From: an uncultured Luteitalea sp.
GTDB lineage: Bacteria > Acidobacteriota > Vicinamibacteria > Vicinamibacterales > Vicinamibacteraceae
Reading direction: 5' to 3'
DNA length: 64,000 nucleotides
Assembly: GCA_934541105.1 (NCBI GenBank)
Contig: CAKTDA010000002.1
Location: forward strand, 248,001-312,000
The notes under the pieces were generated by a model, which saw only the letters and a list, made by a program, of their open reading frames with translations, did no database searches and was not told the DNA's origin. A program made the translations under genes and the position numbers. Below, in pieces: positions 34,142-43,311 of the stretch (positions within the stretch are counted from its first letter, which is position 1; each line of letters opens with the position of its first letter).

Positions 34142-34270
34142 GGTGAGCGGTCAGCAGTCATCAACAGACGTACGGGCCGGGACACCGACCTCGCAGACCG
34201 GGGCAGCCTGCGTTCCCAGCGGCCAGCTCCTGACCGCGTCACGCCTGCTGATGACTGCTCACCACTCACC
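34142..34270. repeat. 22-bp inverted repeat in the murD-ftsW gap
   Basis: The left arm (34142-34163, GGTGAGCGGTCAGCAGTCAT followed by CA) pairs with the right arm (34249-34270) at 20 of 22 positions, across an ~85-base centre. The right arm overlaps the last codons and stop of murD. The arms are built from GTGAG/GTCAT-like heptad units. Together they could fold into a long stem in the dcw mRNA or mark a small repetitive element. The rest of the 184-base gap shows nothing else except the ftsW ribosome site. Confidence 0.6.
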
Positions 34271-35657
34271 CGTTCCGCACCTCCCCGCCGCGTGCCGCGC
34301 CCGCGAGGCGCATCACGACGGCCTTGAACGCGCGACCACGATCGGCGTAGTCGCGAAACATGTCGAAACTCGCGCAGGCCGGCGCCAGCACCACCACGCC
34401 GCCGCCCTCGCGCTGCCCCAGCGCCTGCACCACCGCTTCGTCGATCGACGCAGCGCGCGTCACGGGCACGAACGGCGACAGCGACGCCTCGACGAGCGGC
34501 GCCGCCTCGCCAATCGCCACGACCGACCCGCGGCGCACCTGCAGCGGCGGCGCGAGCCGTGCGAAGTCGCCGCCCTTGTACACGCCGCCGACGATTGCCG
34601 TCACCGGCACGTCGAAGGCCTCGATCGCCATCGTCGCGGCATCCACGTTGGTGGCCTTCGAGTCGTTGTAGATGCGCACGGGCCCAATCGTCGCCACGTA
34701 CTCGAGCGCGTGCTCGAGGCCTGAGAACCCCTCCACGGCGCGTGTCATGTCCGGTGCGGACACACCGGCGAGCCCTGCCACCGCGCAGGCGGCCATGACG
34801 TTGCCGAGCATGTGCCGGCCGGTGAGGCGCACCGACGACACCGGCACGAGCGGACGCGCACGCCCGTCGTCGTCACGCCAGGCAATCACGCCGCCGTCGA
34901 TGCCGACGCCCGCATCGGTGCGCACGTCCGCGCCGAACGCGACGAGACGCGCGCCGCTGCGCGCCGCGTGGGCGGTGATGCGTGCGTCCGACGCCGGCAC
35001 CACGGCCCAGTCGTCGGGCGTCTGGTTCTCGAAGACGCGCGCCTTCGCCTGCTCGTAGGCGTCCTCGGTGCGATGGCGATCGAGATGATCGGGCGAGAAG
35101 TTCAACCACGCCGCGATGCGCGGGTGATACCGCACGATCGTCTCGAGCTGGAAGCTGCTCGTCTCGACGACGTGCCACGTTCGCGCCGTGGACGCATCGA
35201 CCTGCGCCGACAGCGGCACGCCGATGTTGCCGCCGACGAGCACCGGCTGGCCGGAGGCCTCGATCATCGCGCCCACGAGCGTTGTCGTCGTGGACTTGCC
35301 CTTCGAGCCGGTGATGGCAATCACGGGTCCGGCGAGCAGCGACGCGGCGTACTCGAGCTCCCCGATCACGGGCACGCCCCGCTGGCGGGCCGACTGCAGC
35401 AGCGGCACGTCGGCAGGCACGCCGGGGCTCACGATCACGAGGTCGATCGAGGCCGGCGCCTCGTCGCCCATCGGGCCGAGCCGCAGGGTCACGCCGAGGG
35501 CCTCGAGCTCGGCGCGCTCGGCAAGCCCGGTGTCGGCATCGACGAGCGTCACGCGCCCGCCGCGACCCGTCACGAGCCGGCTCGCCGCAAGCCCGCTCCG
35601 GCCGCCGCCGACGACCGCCACATGGCGCCCCGACACGTCGTATGGCATCGGCATCAT
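34266..35657 (-). CDS. murD: UDP-N-acetylmuramoyl-L-alanine--D-glutamate ligase
   Basis: Adds D-Glu to UDP-MurNAc-L-Ala in the cytoplasm. About 463 residues: N-terminal Rossmann-like HVAVVGGGRSGLAASRLV, VIVSPGVPADVPLL, the ATP loop AITGSKGKSTTTTLVGAMI, VVETSSFQLETI, LNFSPDHLDRHRTEDAYEQAKARVF, RIYNDSKATNVDAATMAIEAF, and LAPACASFDMFRDYADRGRAFKA. Start codons ATG at 35657 and 35654 both overlap the mraY stop (ATGATG). Stop at 34266 lies within the right arm of an inverted repeat. Confidence 0.97.
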   Translation of the reverse strand: MMPMPYDVSGRHVAVVGGGRSGLAASRLVTGRGGRVTLVDADTGLAERAELEALGVTLRLGPMGDEAPASIDLVIVSPGVPADVPLLQSARQRGVPVIGELEYAASLLAGPVIAITGSKGKSTTTTLVGAMIEASGQPVLVGGNIGVPLSAQVDASTARTWHVVETSSFQLETIVRYHPRIAAWLNFSPDHLDRHRTEDAYEQAKARVFENQTPDDWAVVPASDARITAHAARSGARLVAFGADVRTDAGVGIDGGVIAWRDDDGRARPLVPVSSVRLTGRHMLGNVMAACAVAGLAGVSAPDMTRAVEGFSGLEHALEYVATIGPVRIYNDSKATNVDAATMAIEAFDVPVTAIVGGVYKGGDFARLAPPLQVRRGSVVAIGEAAPLVEASLSPFVPVTRAASIDEAVVQALGQREGGGVVVLAPACASFDMFRDYADRGRAFKAVVMRLAGAARGGEVRNG

Positions 35658-36739
35658 CGGAGCTTGAGCGTCGTGAGGCTGAAGAGCGCGCACACGATCG
35701 CGACAATGAGGAAGCGGGTGATGACCTTCGGCTCGCTCCAGCCACTGAGCTCGAAGTGGTGATGCAGGGGCGCCATCCGGAAGATGCGCTTGCCGCGCAG
35801 CTTGAACGAGCCGACCTGCAGGACGACGGACGCGGCCTCGAGCACGAACACGCCGCCGACTATCACGAGCAGCAGCTCCTGCTTGATCAGCAGCGCCACC
35901 GTGCCGAGCGCGCCACCGAGCGCGAGCGACCCGACGTCGCCCATGAACACTTCCGCGGGATACGAGTTGTACCAGAGGAACCCGAGGCTCGCGCCGACGA
36001 GAGCGCCGCAGAAGATCGTGAGCTCACCGGCCGGCGGGAAGCGCACGAGCAGCAGGTACTCGGCGAGCACCCGGTGACCGGTGACATACGCCAGCGCCGT
36101 CATCGTCGCCGCGGCGACGGCGAACGTGCTGATCGCCAGCCCGTCGAGGCCGTCGGTGAGGTTCACGGCGTTGGACCAGGCGACGAGCACGAAGGCGGCA
36201 AACGCCACGTACATGTAGCCCAGATCGGGAATCAGGTCCTTGAAGAACGGGAAGATCAGCCGCGTGTTGTAGAGCCCCTTGTTGGCCAGCACGATCAGCG
36301 CGATGCCCACGCAGAGCCCGACGACGATCTGGCCGCCCATCTTGTAGCGCGGCAGCAGGCCGTGATGGTTACGGCGCGTGACCTTCAGGTAGTCGTCGAG
36401 GAAGCCGATGGCGCCGAACGCGAGCGTGGCCAGGACCGCGATCCAGATGTACGCGTTTGTCAGGTCGGCCCACAGCAGCGTCGGCACGATGGCGGCCGCA
36501 AGGATCAGCAGCCCGCCCATCGTCGGCGTGCCGGCCTTCGGGCGATGGCTCTCCGGACCTTCGTGCCGGATCACCTGCCCGATCTGGAACTCGCGCAGGC
36601 GTCGGATCAGCCAGCCGCCCATGATGAGGCTCAGCGCAAGCGCCGTGATGCTCGCCGCCGCCGTCCTGAACGTGATGTAGCGCGTGACGTTCAGGATCGC
36701 GAACGCGTCGTGGAACGGATAGAGGAGGTGGTACAGCAT
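35654..36739 (-). CDS. mraY: Phospho-N-acetylmuramoyl-pentapeptide transferase
   Basis: Integral membrane enzyme that transfers phospho-MurNAc-pentapeptide to undecaprenyl phosphate, making lipid I. 361 residues, about ten membrane segments. Signatures: EGPESHRPKAGTPTMGGLLIL, AIGFLDDYLKVTRRNHHGL (Asp-Asp catalytic pair), NAVNLTDGLDGLAI, VFMGDVGSLALGG, and the C-terminal MAPLHHHFELSGWSEPKVITRFLIV. It overlaps the murF stop by one base and the murD start by 4 bases. Confidence 0.98.
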   Translation of the reverse strand: MLYHLLYPFHDAFAILNVTRYITFRTAAASITALALSLIMGGWLIRRLREFQIGQVIRHEGPESHRPKAGTPTMGGLLILAAAIVPTLLWADLTNAYIWIAVLATLAFGAIGFLDDYLKVTRRNHHGLLPRYKMGGQIVVGLCVGIALIVLANKGLYNTRLIFPFFKDLIPDLGYMYVAFAAFVLVAWSNAVNLTDGLDGLAISTFAVAAATMTALAYVTGHRVLAEYLLLVRFPPAGELTIFCGALVGASLGFLWYNSYPAEVFMGDVGSLALGGALGTVALLIKQELLLVIVGGVFVLEAASVVLQVGSFKLRGKRIFRMAPLHHHFELSGWSEPKVITRFLIVAIVCALFSLTTLKLR

Positions 36740-38130
36740 CAGCGCGCCCCCTCCGCCAGCGCCTCGACGACGACCTCGAGACGGATGCTCCGCGAGCCCT
36801 TGACGAGCACGACGTCACCGGCCCGCACGATGTCGCGCACGGCGGCTGCCGCGGCGCGACTGTCGGGTACGTGGAGCACCCTCGCTGCACCCGCAGCCGT
36901 CGCGGCCGTGGCGAGCGCAGCCGCGGGAGCCCCGCCCACGGTCACGACGACGTCGATGCCGAGTCGCGCAGCCTCGCGGCCGCAATCCTCGTGCTGCGCG
37001 ATGCTGAACCCGCCGAGTTCGAGCATCTCGCCGAGCACGGCGACGTGGCGTCCCTTCGTTCCCGCGAGCGTCGCCAGCGCGTGCTTGAGCGCCGACGGGC
37101 TCGAGTTGTACGCGTCGTCGATCACGACCCAGCCGCCCGCGGCGTGAATCACCTCGCCGCGATGTGCCGGTGGGACGAGCGTGGCGATGCCCTCGACGAT
37201 GTCGTGGGAGGGAACGCCGGATGCGAGCGCCACGGCCGACGCCGCCGCGATGTTCGCGAGGTTCGGCGTGCCGATGAGCGACGTCTCGATGGCGTGCGTG
37301 GCGCCGCCGAGCGAGAGCCTGGCCGTCGTGCCCGCGAACCCGCGCGACTGCACGGCAGTGATCGAGACGTCAGCCGGCACGTCCACGCCGAAGGTGACGA
37401 CCTCGCCGGCAAAGCCGGTCGTGCGCGCCATCACTCGCGGATCCGCCGCGTTGGCCACGAACACGTCGCCAGCGGCCGCACCTTCGAGGACCTCCGCCTT
37501 GGCGTCGGCAATCCCCTCGATCGACTCGAAGAAGCCGAGGTGCGCCTCGCCGACGTTCGTCCAGACGCGGACCTGCGGCACGGCGATCGCCACGAGGCGG
37601 CTGATCTCGCCGGCGCCGCTCATCCCGAGTTCCACGACCGCCATCTGCGGCGCGGTGCGCAGTTCGAACAGCGAGAGCGGCAAGCCGATGTGGTTGTTCA
37701 GGTTGCCGCGATTGCGGAACGTCGTGAACCGCCGGGCGAGGAGCGTTGCCGCGATTTCCTTCGTGGTCGTCTTCCCCGCGCTTCCGGTGACGGCAACCAC
37801 GGTGGACCCCGCACGACGACGGATGACGTGCGCCGCATCCTGCAGGCCGCGCAGCGTGTCGTCGACGACAATGGCCGGCACGTCGGTTGCCGTGATGGCG
37901 CTCGCGTCGCTGACGACGACACAACCGGCGCCGTGGGCGATCGCCGCCGCGACGAACTCGTGCCCGTCGAACCGTGGTCCGCGGATGGCGACAAACAGGT
38001 CGCCCGGCACTATGGTGCGCGTGTCGATCGACACCGTCGGTAGCGGACGGTCGCCCGGACCGTTCCGGAGCACGCCGCCGAACGCCTGGGCCATCTCCCG
38101 CGCGTCGAGGACGAAGGGCGTGCCGCTCAT
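36739..38130 (-). CDS. murF: UDP-MurNAc-tripeptide--D-alanyl-D-alanine ligase
   Basis: Adds D-Ala-D-Ala to the UDP-MurNAc-tripeptide. About 463 residues: VSIDTRTIVPGDLFVAIRGPRFDGHEFV, ATP loop VAVTGSAGKTTTKEIAA, RGNLNNHIGLPLSL, VVELGMSGAGEISRL, WVVIDDAYNSSPSALKHAL, and VLGEMLELG. The order of motifs is typical. ATG at 38130 overlaps the murE stop by 4 bases (ATGA). No ddl gene is present in the window, so D-Ala-D-Ala must come from elsewhere in the genome. Confidence 0.98.
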   Translation of the reverse strand: MSGTPFVLDAREMAQAFGGVLRNGPGDRPLPTVSIDTRTIVPGDLFVAIRGPRFDGHEFVAAAIAHGAGCVVVSDASAITATDVPAIVVDDTLRGLQDAAHVIRRRAGSTVVAVTGSAGKTTTKEIAATLLARRFTTFRNRGNLNNHIGLPLSLFELRTAPQMAVVELGMSGAGEISRLVAIAVPQVRVWTNVGEAHLGFFESIEGIADAKAEVLEGAAAGDVFVANAADPRVMARTTGFAGEVVTFGVDVPADVSITAVQSRGFAGTTARLSLGGATHAIETSLIGTPNLANIAAASAVALASGVPSHDIVEGIATLVPPAHRGEVIHAAGGWVVIDDAYNSSPSALKHALATLAGTKGRHVAVLGEMLELGGFSIAQHEDCGREAARLGIDVVVTVGGAPAAALATAATAAGAARVLHVPDSRAAAAAVRDIVRAGDVVLVKGSRSIRLEVVVEALAEGAR

Positions 38131-39668
38131 CGCGCGCCTCCCGCTCGCCGGCGCAGTGCGGCGCGCGCGACCTTCGCGTCGTCGAAGGGCAGCACCCGGT
38201 CGCCAATCGTCTGCGTGGTCTCGTGGCCCTTGCCAGCGACGATGACGACGTCGCCGGGACGGGCCTCGGTGACGGCCTGCACGATGGCCTCTTCGCGATC
38301 GACGATCGCCAGCCACGGCGTGGACTGCACGGCCGGGACGCTCTGGCCCTGGTGGCGCGAGGGCCGTTCAGGCGGCACGAGCCCGCGCTTGATGTCCTCG
38401 ATGATGGCCGCCGGGTCTTCCGACCGCGGGTTGTCCGACGTCAGGATCACGAGATCGCTGAGGCGCGCCGCAACGGCACCCATCAGCGGCCGCTTCGTGC
38501 GATCGCGATCGCCGCCGCAGCCGAACACCGTGACGATGTGCTGCGGTGCGAGGGCGCGGACCGTCTCGAGCAGGTTCTTCAGCGCATCGTCGGTGTGCGC
38601 GTAGTCGACGATGACCGCGATGTCGTCGGCCTCGCCGGAGACGACCTCGAACCGGCCAGGCACCGGCGGCGCCTGCTCGAATCCGGCGGCAATGGCATCG
38701 AGGGGGATGCCGAGCCCGACGCATGTCGCCACGACGCCGAGCGCGTTGTACGCGTTGGGCCGTCCGGGCAGGCTCGTACGCAGGCGCAGCGAGCCGGCTG
38801 GCGTGCGCACGTCGGCCTCGATGCCCGCGAGCGTGAGCGACAGGGACGTCGGGTGCACGTCGGCCTCGCGCGTCACGGCGTACGTCACGGGCCGATCGAC
38901 GATGTCGAGCAGGCGCGCGCCGCGGGGGTCGTCGATGTTGATCGCGGCGGGAGCGCCGGGCGGCAGCATCTCGAAGAGCCGGCGCTTCGCGGCGAAGTAC
39001 GACTCCATGTCGCCGTGGTAATCGAGGTGATCGCGCGTGAGGTTCGTGAAGATGGCCGCCGAGAAGCGGGTGAACGCAACGCGTCCGAGATCGAGCGCGT
39101 GCGAAGAGACCTCCATGGCGCAGGCGGTGCAGCCCGCGTCCACCATCTCGCGCAGCAGGCGCTGGAGATCGGGACCCTCGGGCGTCGTACGCGCGGCGGG
39201 CCGTTCGCGGTCGCCCACGCGATAGCCGGTCGTGCCGATGCGGCCGCTCGTCATGCCGGCGGCGCGGAACACCCCCTCGAGCAGGTAGGTCGAGGTCGTC
39301 TTGCCGTTGGTGCCGGTGACGCCGACGAGCGTGAACTCCTCGCTCGGGTTCCCGTAGAACATGGCGCCGCACGCGGCAAGCGCCACGCGACCGTCCTCGG
39401 CCGTGATCCACGGCACCGCCACCGGGGATTCCGGTCCACGCTCTGCGACGACGGCGATGGCGCCCTGCTCGATTGCCTGCGGGACGAAGGCAGTGCCATC
39501 GGCGTGCGCGCCGCGCAGTGCGACGAACACCGCGCCCGGCACGACCGCGCGCGAGTCGTAGGCAATCGCGGTGACCGCCTGCGCGGCAGCGCCGCCGAGA
39601 TCGGGCACGCGCAACGGCGTCAGGCGTCCGGCATCGTCGAGGAAGGCGGCGAGGCCGCGTCCGGCCAT
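38127..39668 (-). CDS. murE: UDP-MurNAc-L-Ala-D-Glu--meso-diaminopimelate ligase
   Basis: Adds the third residue of the stem peptide. About 513 residues: SRAVVPGAVFVALRGAHADG, ATP loop GVTGTNGKTTSTYLLEGVF, NLTRDHLDYHGDMESYF, and the specificity motif DNPRSEDP (codons at 38412-38435). DNPR is the signature of meso-diaminopimelate (not lysine) enzymes, so the wall is expected to be A1-gamma type as in Gram-negatives. The GKGHETTQ end is present. The ATG at 39668 shares one base with the ftsI stop; the stop overlaps murF by 4 bases. Confidence 0.98.
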   Translation of the reverse strand: MAGRGLAAFLDDAGRLTPLRVPDLGGAAAQAVTAIAYDSRAVVPGAVFVALRGAHADGTAFVPQAIEQGAIAVVAERGPESPVAVPWITAEDGRVALAACGAMFYGNPSEEFTLVGVTGTNGKTTSTYLLEGVFRAAGMTSGRIGTTGYRVGDRERPAARTTPEGPDLQRLLREMVDAGCTACAMEVSSHALDLGRVAFTRFSAAIFTNLTRDHLDYHGDMESYFAAKRRLFEMLPPGAPAAINIDDPRGARLLDIVDRPVTYAVTREADVHPTSLSLTLAGIEADVRTPAGSLRLRTSLPGRPNAYNALGVVATCVGLGIPLDAIAAGFEQAPPVPGRFEVVSGEADDIAVIVDYAHTDDALKNLLETVRALAPQHIVTVFGCGGDRDRTKRPLMGAVAARLSDLVILTSDNPRSEDPAAIIEDIKRGLVPPERPSRHQGQSVPAVQSTPWLAIVDREEAIVQAVTEARPGDVVIVAGKGHETTQTIGDRVLPFDDAKVARAALRRRAGGAR

Positions 39669-42037
39669 CAACGTCCGACCTCGCTCGTCGTGGCGGCTTC
39701 GGACGGGAAGCGTTCGAGGTGCAGCACGCAGACGCCGCCCTGGCCGACAGGCGTGCCGGCGGGGATGCTCTGTCGTGCAACGAAGCCTTCGCCGCGAATG
39801 CGCGGCTCCCACCCGAGTTCGATCAGCGTGCGGACCGCGTCACGGGCGCTGAGGCCGCTCAGGTCGGGCATCGCGGAGCGTGAGCCCGGCGCGAGCGCCA
39901 GCACGTCGCGGCGCACGTCCACCACCGGCTTCAGCGTCGGGCCGTCGGCCGCGCGCTCGACGACGATGGGTGGCTGCCGATCGACGTTGGGCGGAATGGC
40001 GAGGTGGCGCAGCGTGGCGTCGGCGATGCGCCGGAAGACGGGGGCGGCGACCAGGCCGCCGTAGTACCCCTTCTTCTGCGGCGCATCGACCACGACGATC
40101 ATCGCCACCGCGGGATTGCGCGATGGGAAGAAGCCCGCCGTGGACGCCATGTACTCCATCACGTAGCCGCGCCCGTTCGGGCTCAGCTTGCGTGCCGTGC
40201 CGGTCTTTGCCGCCAGCGTGTAGCCGTCGATCTGAGCAGCCTTTGCCGAGCCGTCCTCGACGACGGTCTCCATCAGCGCCGTGAGCCGGGCGGACGTCCG
40301 GGCGGAGATTGCGCGACGGACCACCGTGCGGGCGGTCGGCGTGCGCGCGCCGCCGGCAATCGTCGCGCGGACGATCCGCGGCTCGAGGAGCTCGCCGCCG
40401 TTGGCGATGGCCGACATCGCGGCTGCCATCTGCAGCGGCGTCACGGCCACGCTGTAGCCGATGGCGACGCGTGCGAGGTCGTGCTCCTTGATGTCGGAGA
40501 CCCGCATCACGATGCCGGCGCTCTCGGCCGGGAAATCGTCCGTGGCGCGCGCCCCGAAGCCGAAGCGCTTCACGTAGCGCATCAGCTGTTCGGTGCCGAG
40601 GCGATTGACGGCCACGCGCGCCGTGCCGCAGTTGCTCGACTTGGCGAACACCGTCTCGAACGTCGTGACGCCGACCTGCCTGACGTCGGAGATCGGGCGT
40701 GCGCTGCCGAACCGGCACGGCATCGTCGCGTCGACCGTGTCGCCCGCCGAGATCACGCCCTCCTCGAGCGCGGCCGCGGCCGTGATTGTCTTGAAGGTCG
40801 AGCCCGGCTCGTAGATCGTCTCGACGGCCCGGTTGATGCGCGTGTTGCGATCGCCGTCGATGACGTCGTTCGGGTTGAAGTGCGGCTCGCTCACGAGCGC
40901 GAGGATCTCGCCCGTGTGCGGGTCCATCATCACCACGGTGCCGCCGAGTGCGCCGTGCTCGGCGACGGCGTCGCGCAGCTCGCGCTCGGCGATGAACTGC
41001 AGGCGGGAATCGATCGTGAGCTCGAGCGTCGCACCCGCCGTCGGCGCCTCCCGCACGCTCGTCGCCAGCACGCGCCGCTGCGCGTCCTGCTGCACCATCA
41101 GCGTGCCGCCGCTGCCGGCGATCGCCTCGTCGTGCACGAGTTCGAGACCGCCGACGCCGCTGTTCTTCGCGTTGACGAACCCGATCAGGTTCGCGGCGAG
41201 GTCGCGGTTCGGGTAGTAGCGCCGGCTCTCCCTGAGGAACCCCACGCCCTCGAGGCCGAGCGCCTGCACGCGCTGCGCCTCGGCCGGCGTCGCGCGCTTG
41301 CGGATGTAGACGAAGTCCTTCTTGCCCTCGAGGCGCTTCTCGATGCTCTCCCGCACGTCGTCGTTACAGCGCGAGATGGCTGCGCAGATGCGGGCGGCAA
41401 GGCCCGCGACGTTCTCGGGGTCGGACAGGTCACCAGGCACCACCGACAGCGAGCCGGTCCGCCCGCCGCGGCCCTTGTCCACGACGAGCCCCGACTCGCC
41501 GATCGCTGCGATGCGATCGACCTCCTCGGGCGACAGGCGGCCCACCACGGGTGCCCGGCCCCGCCGGCTGTCGAGGCGCTGGACCAGCGACAGGCGCTCC
41601 TCGGTGTCGCAGCCGTCGAGCACCTCGCAGAGCCGCGCCGCGGTCTGTTCCGGATCGCGCACGTCGCTCGGCACGGCATAGATGACGTCGCCATCCACGC
41701 TGTACGCGAGCACGCGCCCGTGGCGATCGAGGATCTGGCCCCGCCGCGGGTTGAGATCGATCGTCTGGCTCTGCTGGCTCTCCGCACGGGCGACGAGCGC
41801 GTCGTGCTGCACGACCTGCAGGTACACGAGGCGGGTGACGATGCCGATGGCCCACAGCACCATCAGCGCACCGGCGAGCGCCACGCGGGGACGCAGCACC
41901 TTGCGCCAGTCGATCTCCTCGCCGGCATCGTCGTGCCCGGTGCGCTGCGCCTCGCGCATGACGCGCGGGTTGTTCAGCGCAGCCGCAGAGGCATCGAGGC
42001 CCGAGAGCAGATCGGTGACGTCGTCTGGCCTGCTCAC
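39668..42037 (-). CDS. ftsI: Peptidoglycan transpeptidase FtsI (PBP3) with PASTA domain and internal duplication
   Basis: Septal D,D-transpeptidase, substrate partner of FtsW. About 789 residues: cytoplasmic tail 1-50, one membrane segment ~52-75, a pedestal domain beginning RRGQILDRHGRVLAYS, then the transpeptidase domain with YEPGSTFKTITAA (Ser-x-x-Lys), AKSSNCGT (Ser-x-Asn) and LAAKTGTARKL (Lys-Thr-Gly). A single C-terminal PASTA domain follows (MPDLSGLSARDAVRTLIELGWEPRI). The pedestal contains a ~70-residue segment twice in tandem (120-189 and 198-271), each with VP-x-D-x2-DPE and a Cys-x5-Cys pair. The GTG at 42037 overlaps the ftsL stop by 4 bases (GTGA). It is longer than the usual ~580-650 residues because of the duplication, the tail and the PASTA domain. 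Confidence 0.95.
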   Translation of the reverse strand: MSRPDDVTDLLSGLDASAAALNNPRVMREAQRTGHDDAGEEIDWRKVLRPRVALAGALMVLWAIGIVTRLVYLQVVQHDALVARAESQQSQTIDLNPRRGQILDRHGRVLAYSVDGDVIYAVPSDVRDPEQTAARLCEVLDGCDTEERLSLVQRLDSRRGRAPVVGRLSPEEVDRIAAIGESGLVVDKGRGGRTGSLSVVPGDLSDPENVAGLAARICAAISRCNDDVRESIEKRLEGKKDFVYIRKRATPAEAQRVQALGLEGVGFLRESRRYYPNRDLAANLIGFVNAKNSGVGGLELVHDEAIAGSGGTLMVQQDAQRRVLATSVREAPTAGATLELTIDSRLQFIAERELRDAVAEHGALGGTVVMMDPHTGEILALVSEPHFNPNDVIDGDRNTRINRAVETIYEPGSTFKTITAAAALEEGVISAGDTVDATMPCRFGSARPISDVRQVGVTTFETVFAKSSNCGTARVAVNRLGTEQLMRYVKRFGFGARATDDFPAESAGIVMRVSDIKEHDLARVAIGYSVAVTPLQMAAAMSAIANGGELLEPRIVRATIAGGARTPTARTVVRRAISARTSARLTALMETVVEDGSAKAAQIDGYTLAAKTGTARKLSPNGRGYVMEYMASTAGFFPSRNPAVAMIVVVDAPQKKGYYGGLVAAPVFRRIADATLRHLAIPPNVDRQPPIVVERAADGPTLKPVVDVRRDVLALAPGSRSAMPDLSGLSARDAVRTLIELGWEPRIRGEGFVARQSIPAGTPVGQGGVCVLHLERFPSEAATTSEVGR

Positions 42038-42420
42038 CGGGAGGCCACCACGGAGCGCGATGGCGGCGGCGTCACCGTCACGCGCTCCAGAACGGCCGAC
42101 GTCTCGCGCGTCGGCGACTGCATCCGGAGCTGGCGCGTGGCAATCGCCTCGACACGCGCCGGCGAGACGAGGCTCGCCTTCTCGAGGGTCAGGTGGCGGC
42201 GCGACTCCGAGAGTTCGCGCAGGCGGCTCTGCAGCGCGGCCGACTGCCGCTCGAGCCTGCGGCCGTCGTGGTGCTGCCAGGCCGCGAACAGCACGGCGAC
42301 GAGCACGACCGAGCACGCCAACACCACGCGCAGGAGGTCGCGCTGGCGTGCGTGATCCACCTCGCGCACGATCGCCTGGTTCTGCACCGGCTTGCGGACG
42401 ACGAAGTCGCGGCGATCCAT
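42034..42420 (-). CDS. ftsL: FtsL-like division protein
   Basis: 128 residues: a basic cytoplasmic tail (MDRRDFVVRKPVQNQAIVREVDHARQRDLL), one membrane segment at ~29-48, then a heptad-patterned helix (RRLERQSAALQSRLRELSESRRHLTLEKASL) typical of FtsL/FtsB coiled coils, and a Pro/Ser-rich tail. FtsL is too variable to recognise by sequence alone; the call rests on topology and the position between rsmH and ftsI. It begins 1 base after the rsmH stop and overlaps ftsI by 4 bases. Confidence 0.85.
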   Translation of the reverse strand: MDRRDFVVRKPVQNQAIVREVDHARQRDLLRVVLACSVVLVAVLFAAWQHHDGRRLERQSAALQSRLRELSESRRHLTLEKASLVSPARVEAIATRQLRMQSPTRETSAVLERVTVTPPPSRSVVASR

Positions 42421-42421
42421 G

Positions 42422-43306
42422 TCAGGCCAGCCTCTCGGCGACGCGCAGCTTGGCGCTGCGGGCCCGGGGATTGCGCGCGATCTCGTCCTCGGTCGCCTCG
42501 ATGGGGCGACGCGTGATCAGCGACAGCGTGGACTCGGGGCCCTGCGCCAGCGCACGGAACGTGTGCTTGACGATGCGGTCCTCGAGCGAGTGGAAGGCAA
42601 TGACGGCAATGCGCGCACCGACGAGCAGCCGGCTGACGGCGATGCGCAGGAAGGCGTCGAGGCCCTCGAGTTCGCGATTGACCCAGATGCGGATGGCCTG
42701 GAACGTGCGCGTCGCCGGATCGATCCGCTGCCAGCCGCGCGTCGGCACGGCGCGACGGACGATGGCGGCAAGCTGACCGGTCGTCTCGAGCGGGCCAGCC
42801 TCGCGGGCGCGGACGATCGCGCGGGCGACGCGGCGCGAGAAGCGCTCCTCGCCGTACTGGTAGATCACGTCGGCGAGCGCGGCTTCGTCCACGTCGCGCA
42901 GCATCTCGGCCGCGGTCCTGCCGCTGTCGCGGTCCATCCGCATGTCGAGCGGCGCGTCGGCGCGGAAGCTGAATCCGCGTGCTTCGTCGTCGAGCTGCAT
43001 CGACGACACGCCGAGGTCGGCGAGAATACCGCCGTCGACATGTGTCAGGCCGCGCGCGTCGAGCTCGTCTGCCAGGCTGCGGTAGTCTGCGTGGACCATC
43101 TCGACACGGGCGGAGACGTCGGCAAGCTGCGTGCCGGCAAGCGCGAGGGCCGTCCTGTCGCGGTCGAAGGCAAGCACGCGGGACGCACCGGCGGCGAGGA
43201 GCGCACGCGTGTGCCCGCCTGCACCGAGCGTGCAGTCCACGAACAGCCCCCCGCGAGCGGGTGCCAGCTGGCTGATGACCTCCGCGACGAGTACCGGTGC
43301 GTGCAT
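42422..43306 (-). CDS. rsmH: 16S rRNA (cytosine(1402)-N4)-methyltransferase
   Basis: Methylates N4 of C1402 in the ribosomal P site using S-adenosylmethionine. About 294 residues: HAPVLVAEVISQLAPARGGLFVDCTLGAGGHTRALLAAG (AdoMet motif I), VHADYRSLADEL, GGILADLGVSSMQLDDEARGFSFRADAPLDMRMD (family signature), FSRRVARAIVRAR, FQAIRIWVNRELEGL, and FHSLEDRIVKHTFR. Complete. The ATG at 43306 is 5 bases from the mraZ stop; a GTG directly before it is also in frame. Confidence 0.98.
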   Translation of the reverse strand: MHAPVLVAEVISQLAPARGGLFVDCTLGAGGHTRALLAAGASRVLAFDRDRTALALAGTQLADVSARVEMVHADYRSLADELDARGLTHVDGGILADLGVSSMQLDDEARGFSFRADAPLDMRMDRDSGRTAAEMLRDVDEAALADVIYQYGEERFSRRVARAIVRAREAGPLETTGQLAAIVRRAVPTRGWQRIDPATRTFQAIRIWVNRELEGLDAFLRIAVSRLLVGARIAVIAFHSLEDRIVKHTFRALAQGPESTLSLITRRPIEATEDEIARNPRARSAKLRVAERLA

Positions 43307-43311
43307 CACGC

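Noticed and set aside
32717..34327. A 536-codon plus-strand frame rich in His, Asp and Arg across murG, ftsW and the murD end
   Set aside because: It is antisense to conserved genes; its composition (HDH, RRR runs) is the mirror of GC-rich codons and shows no domain.
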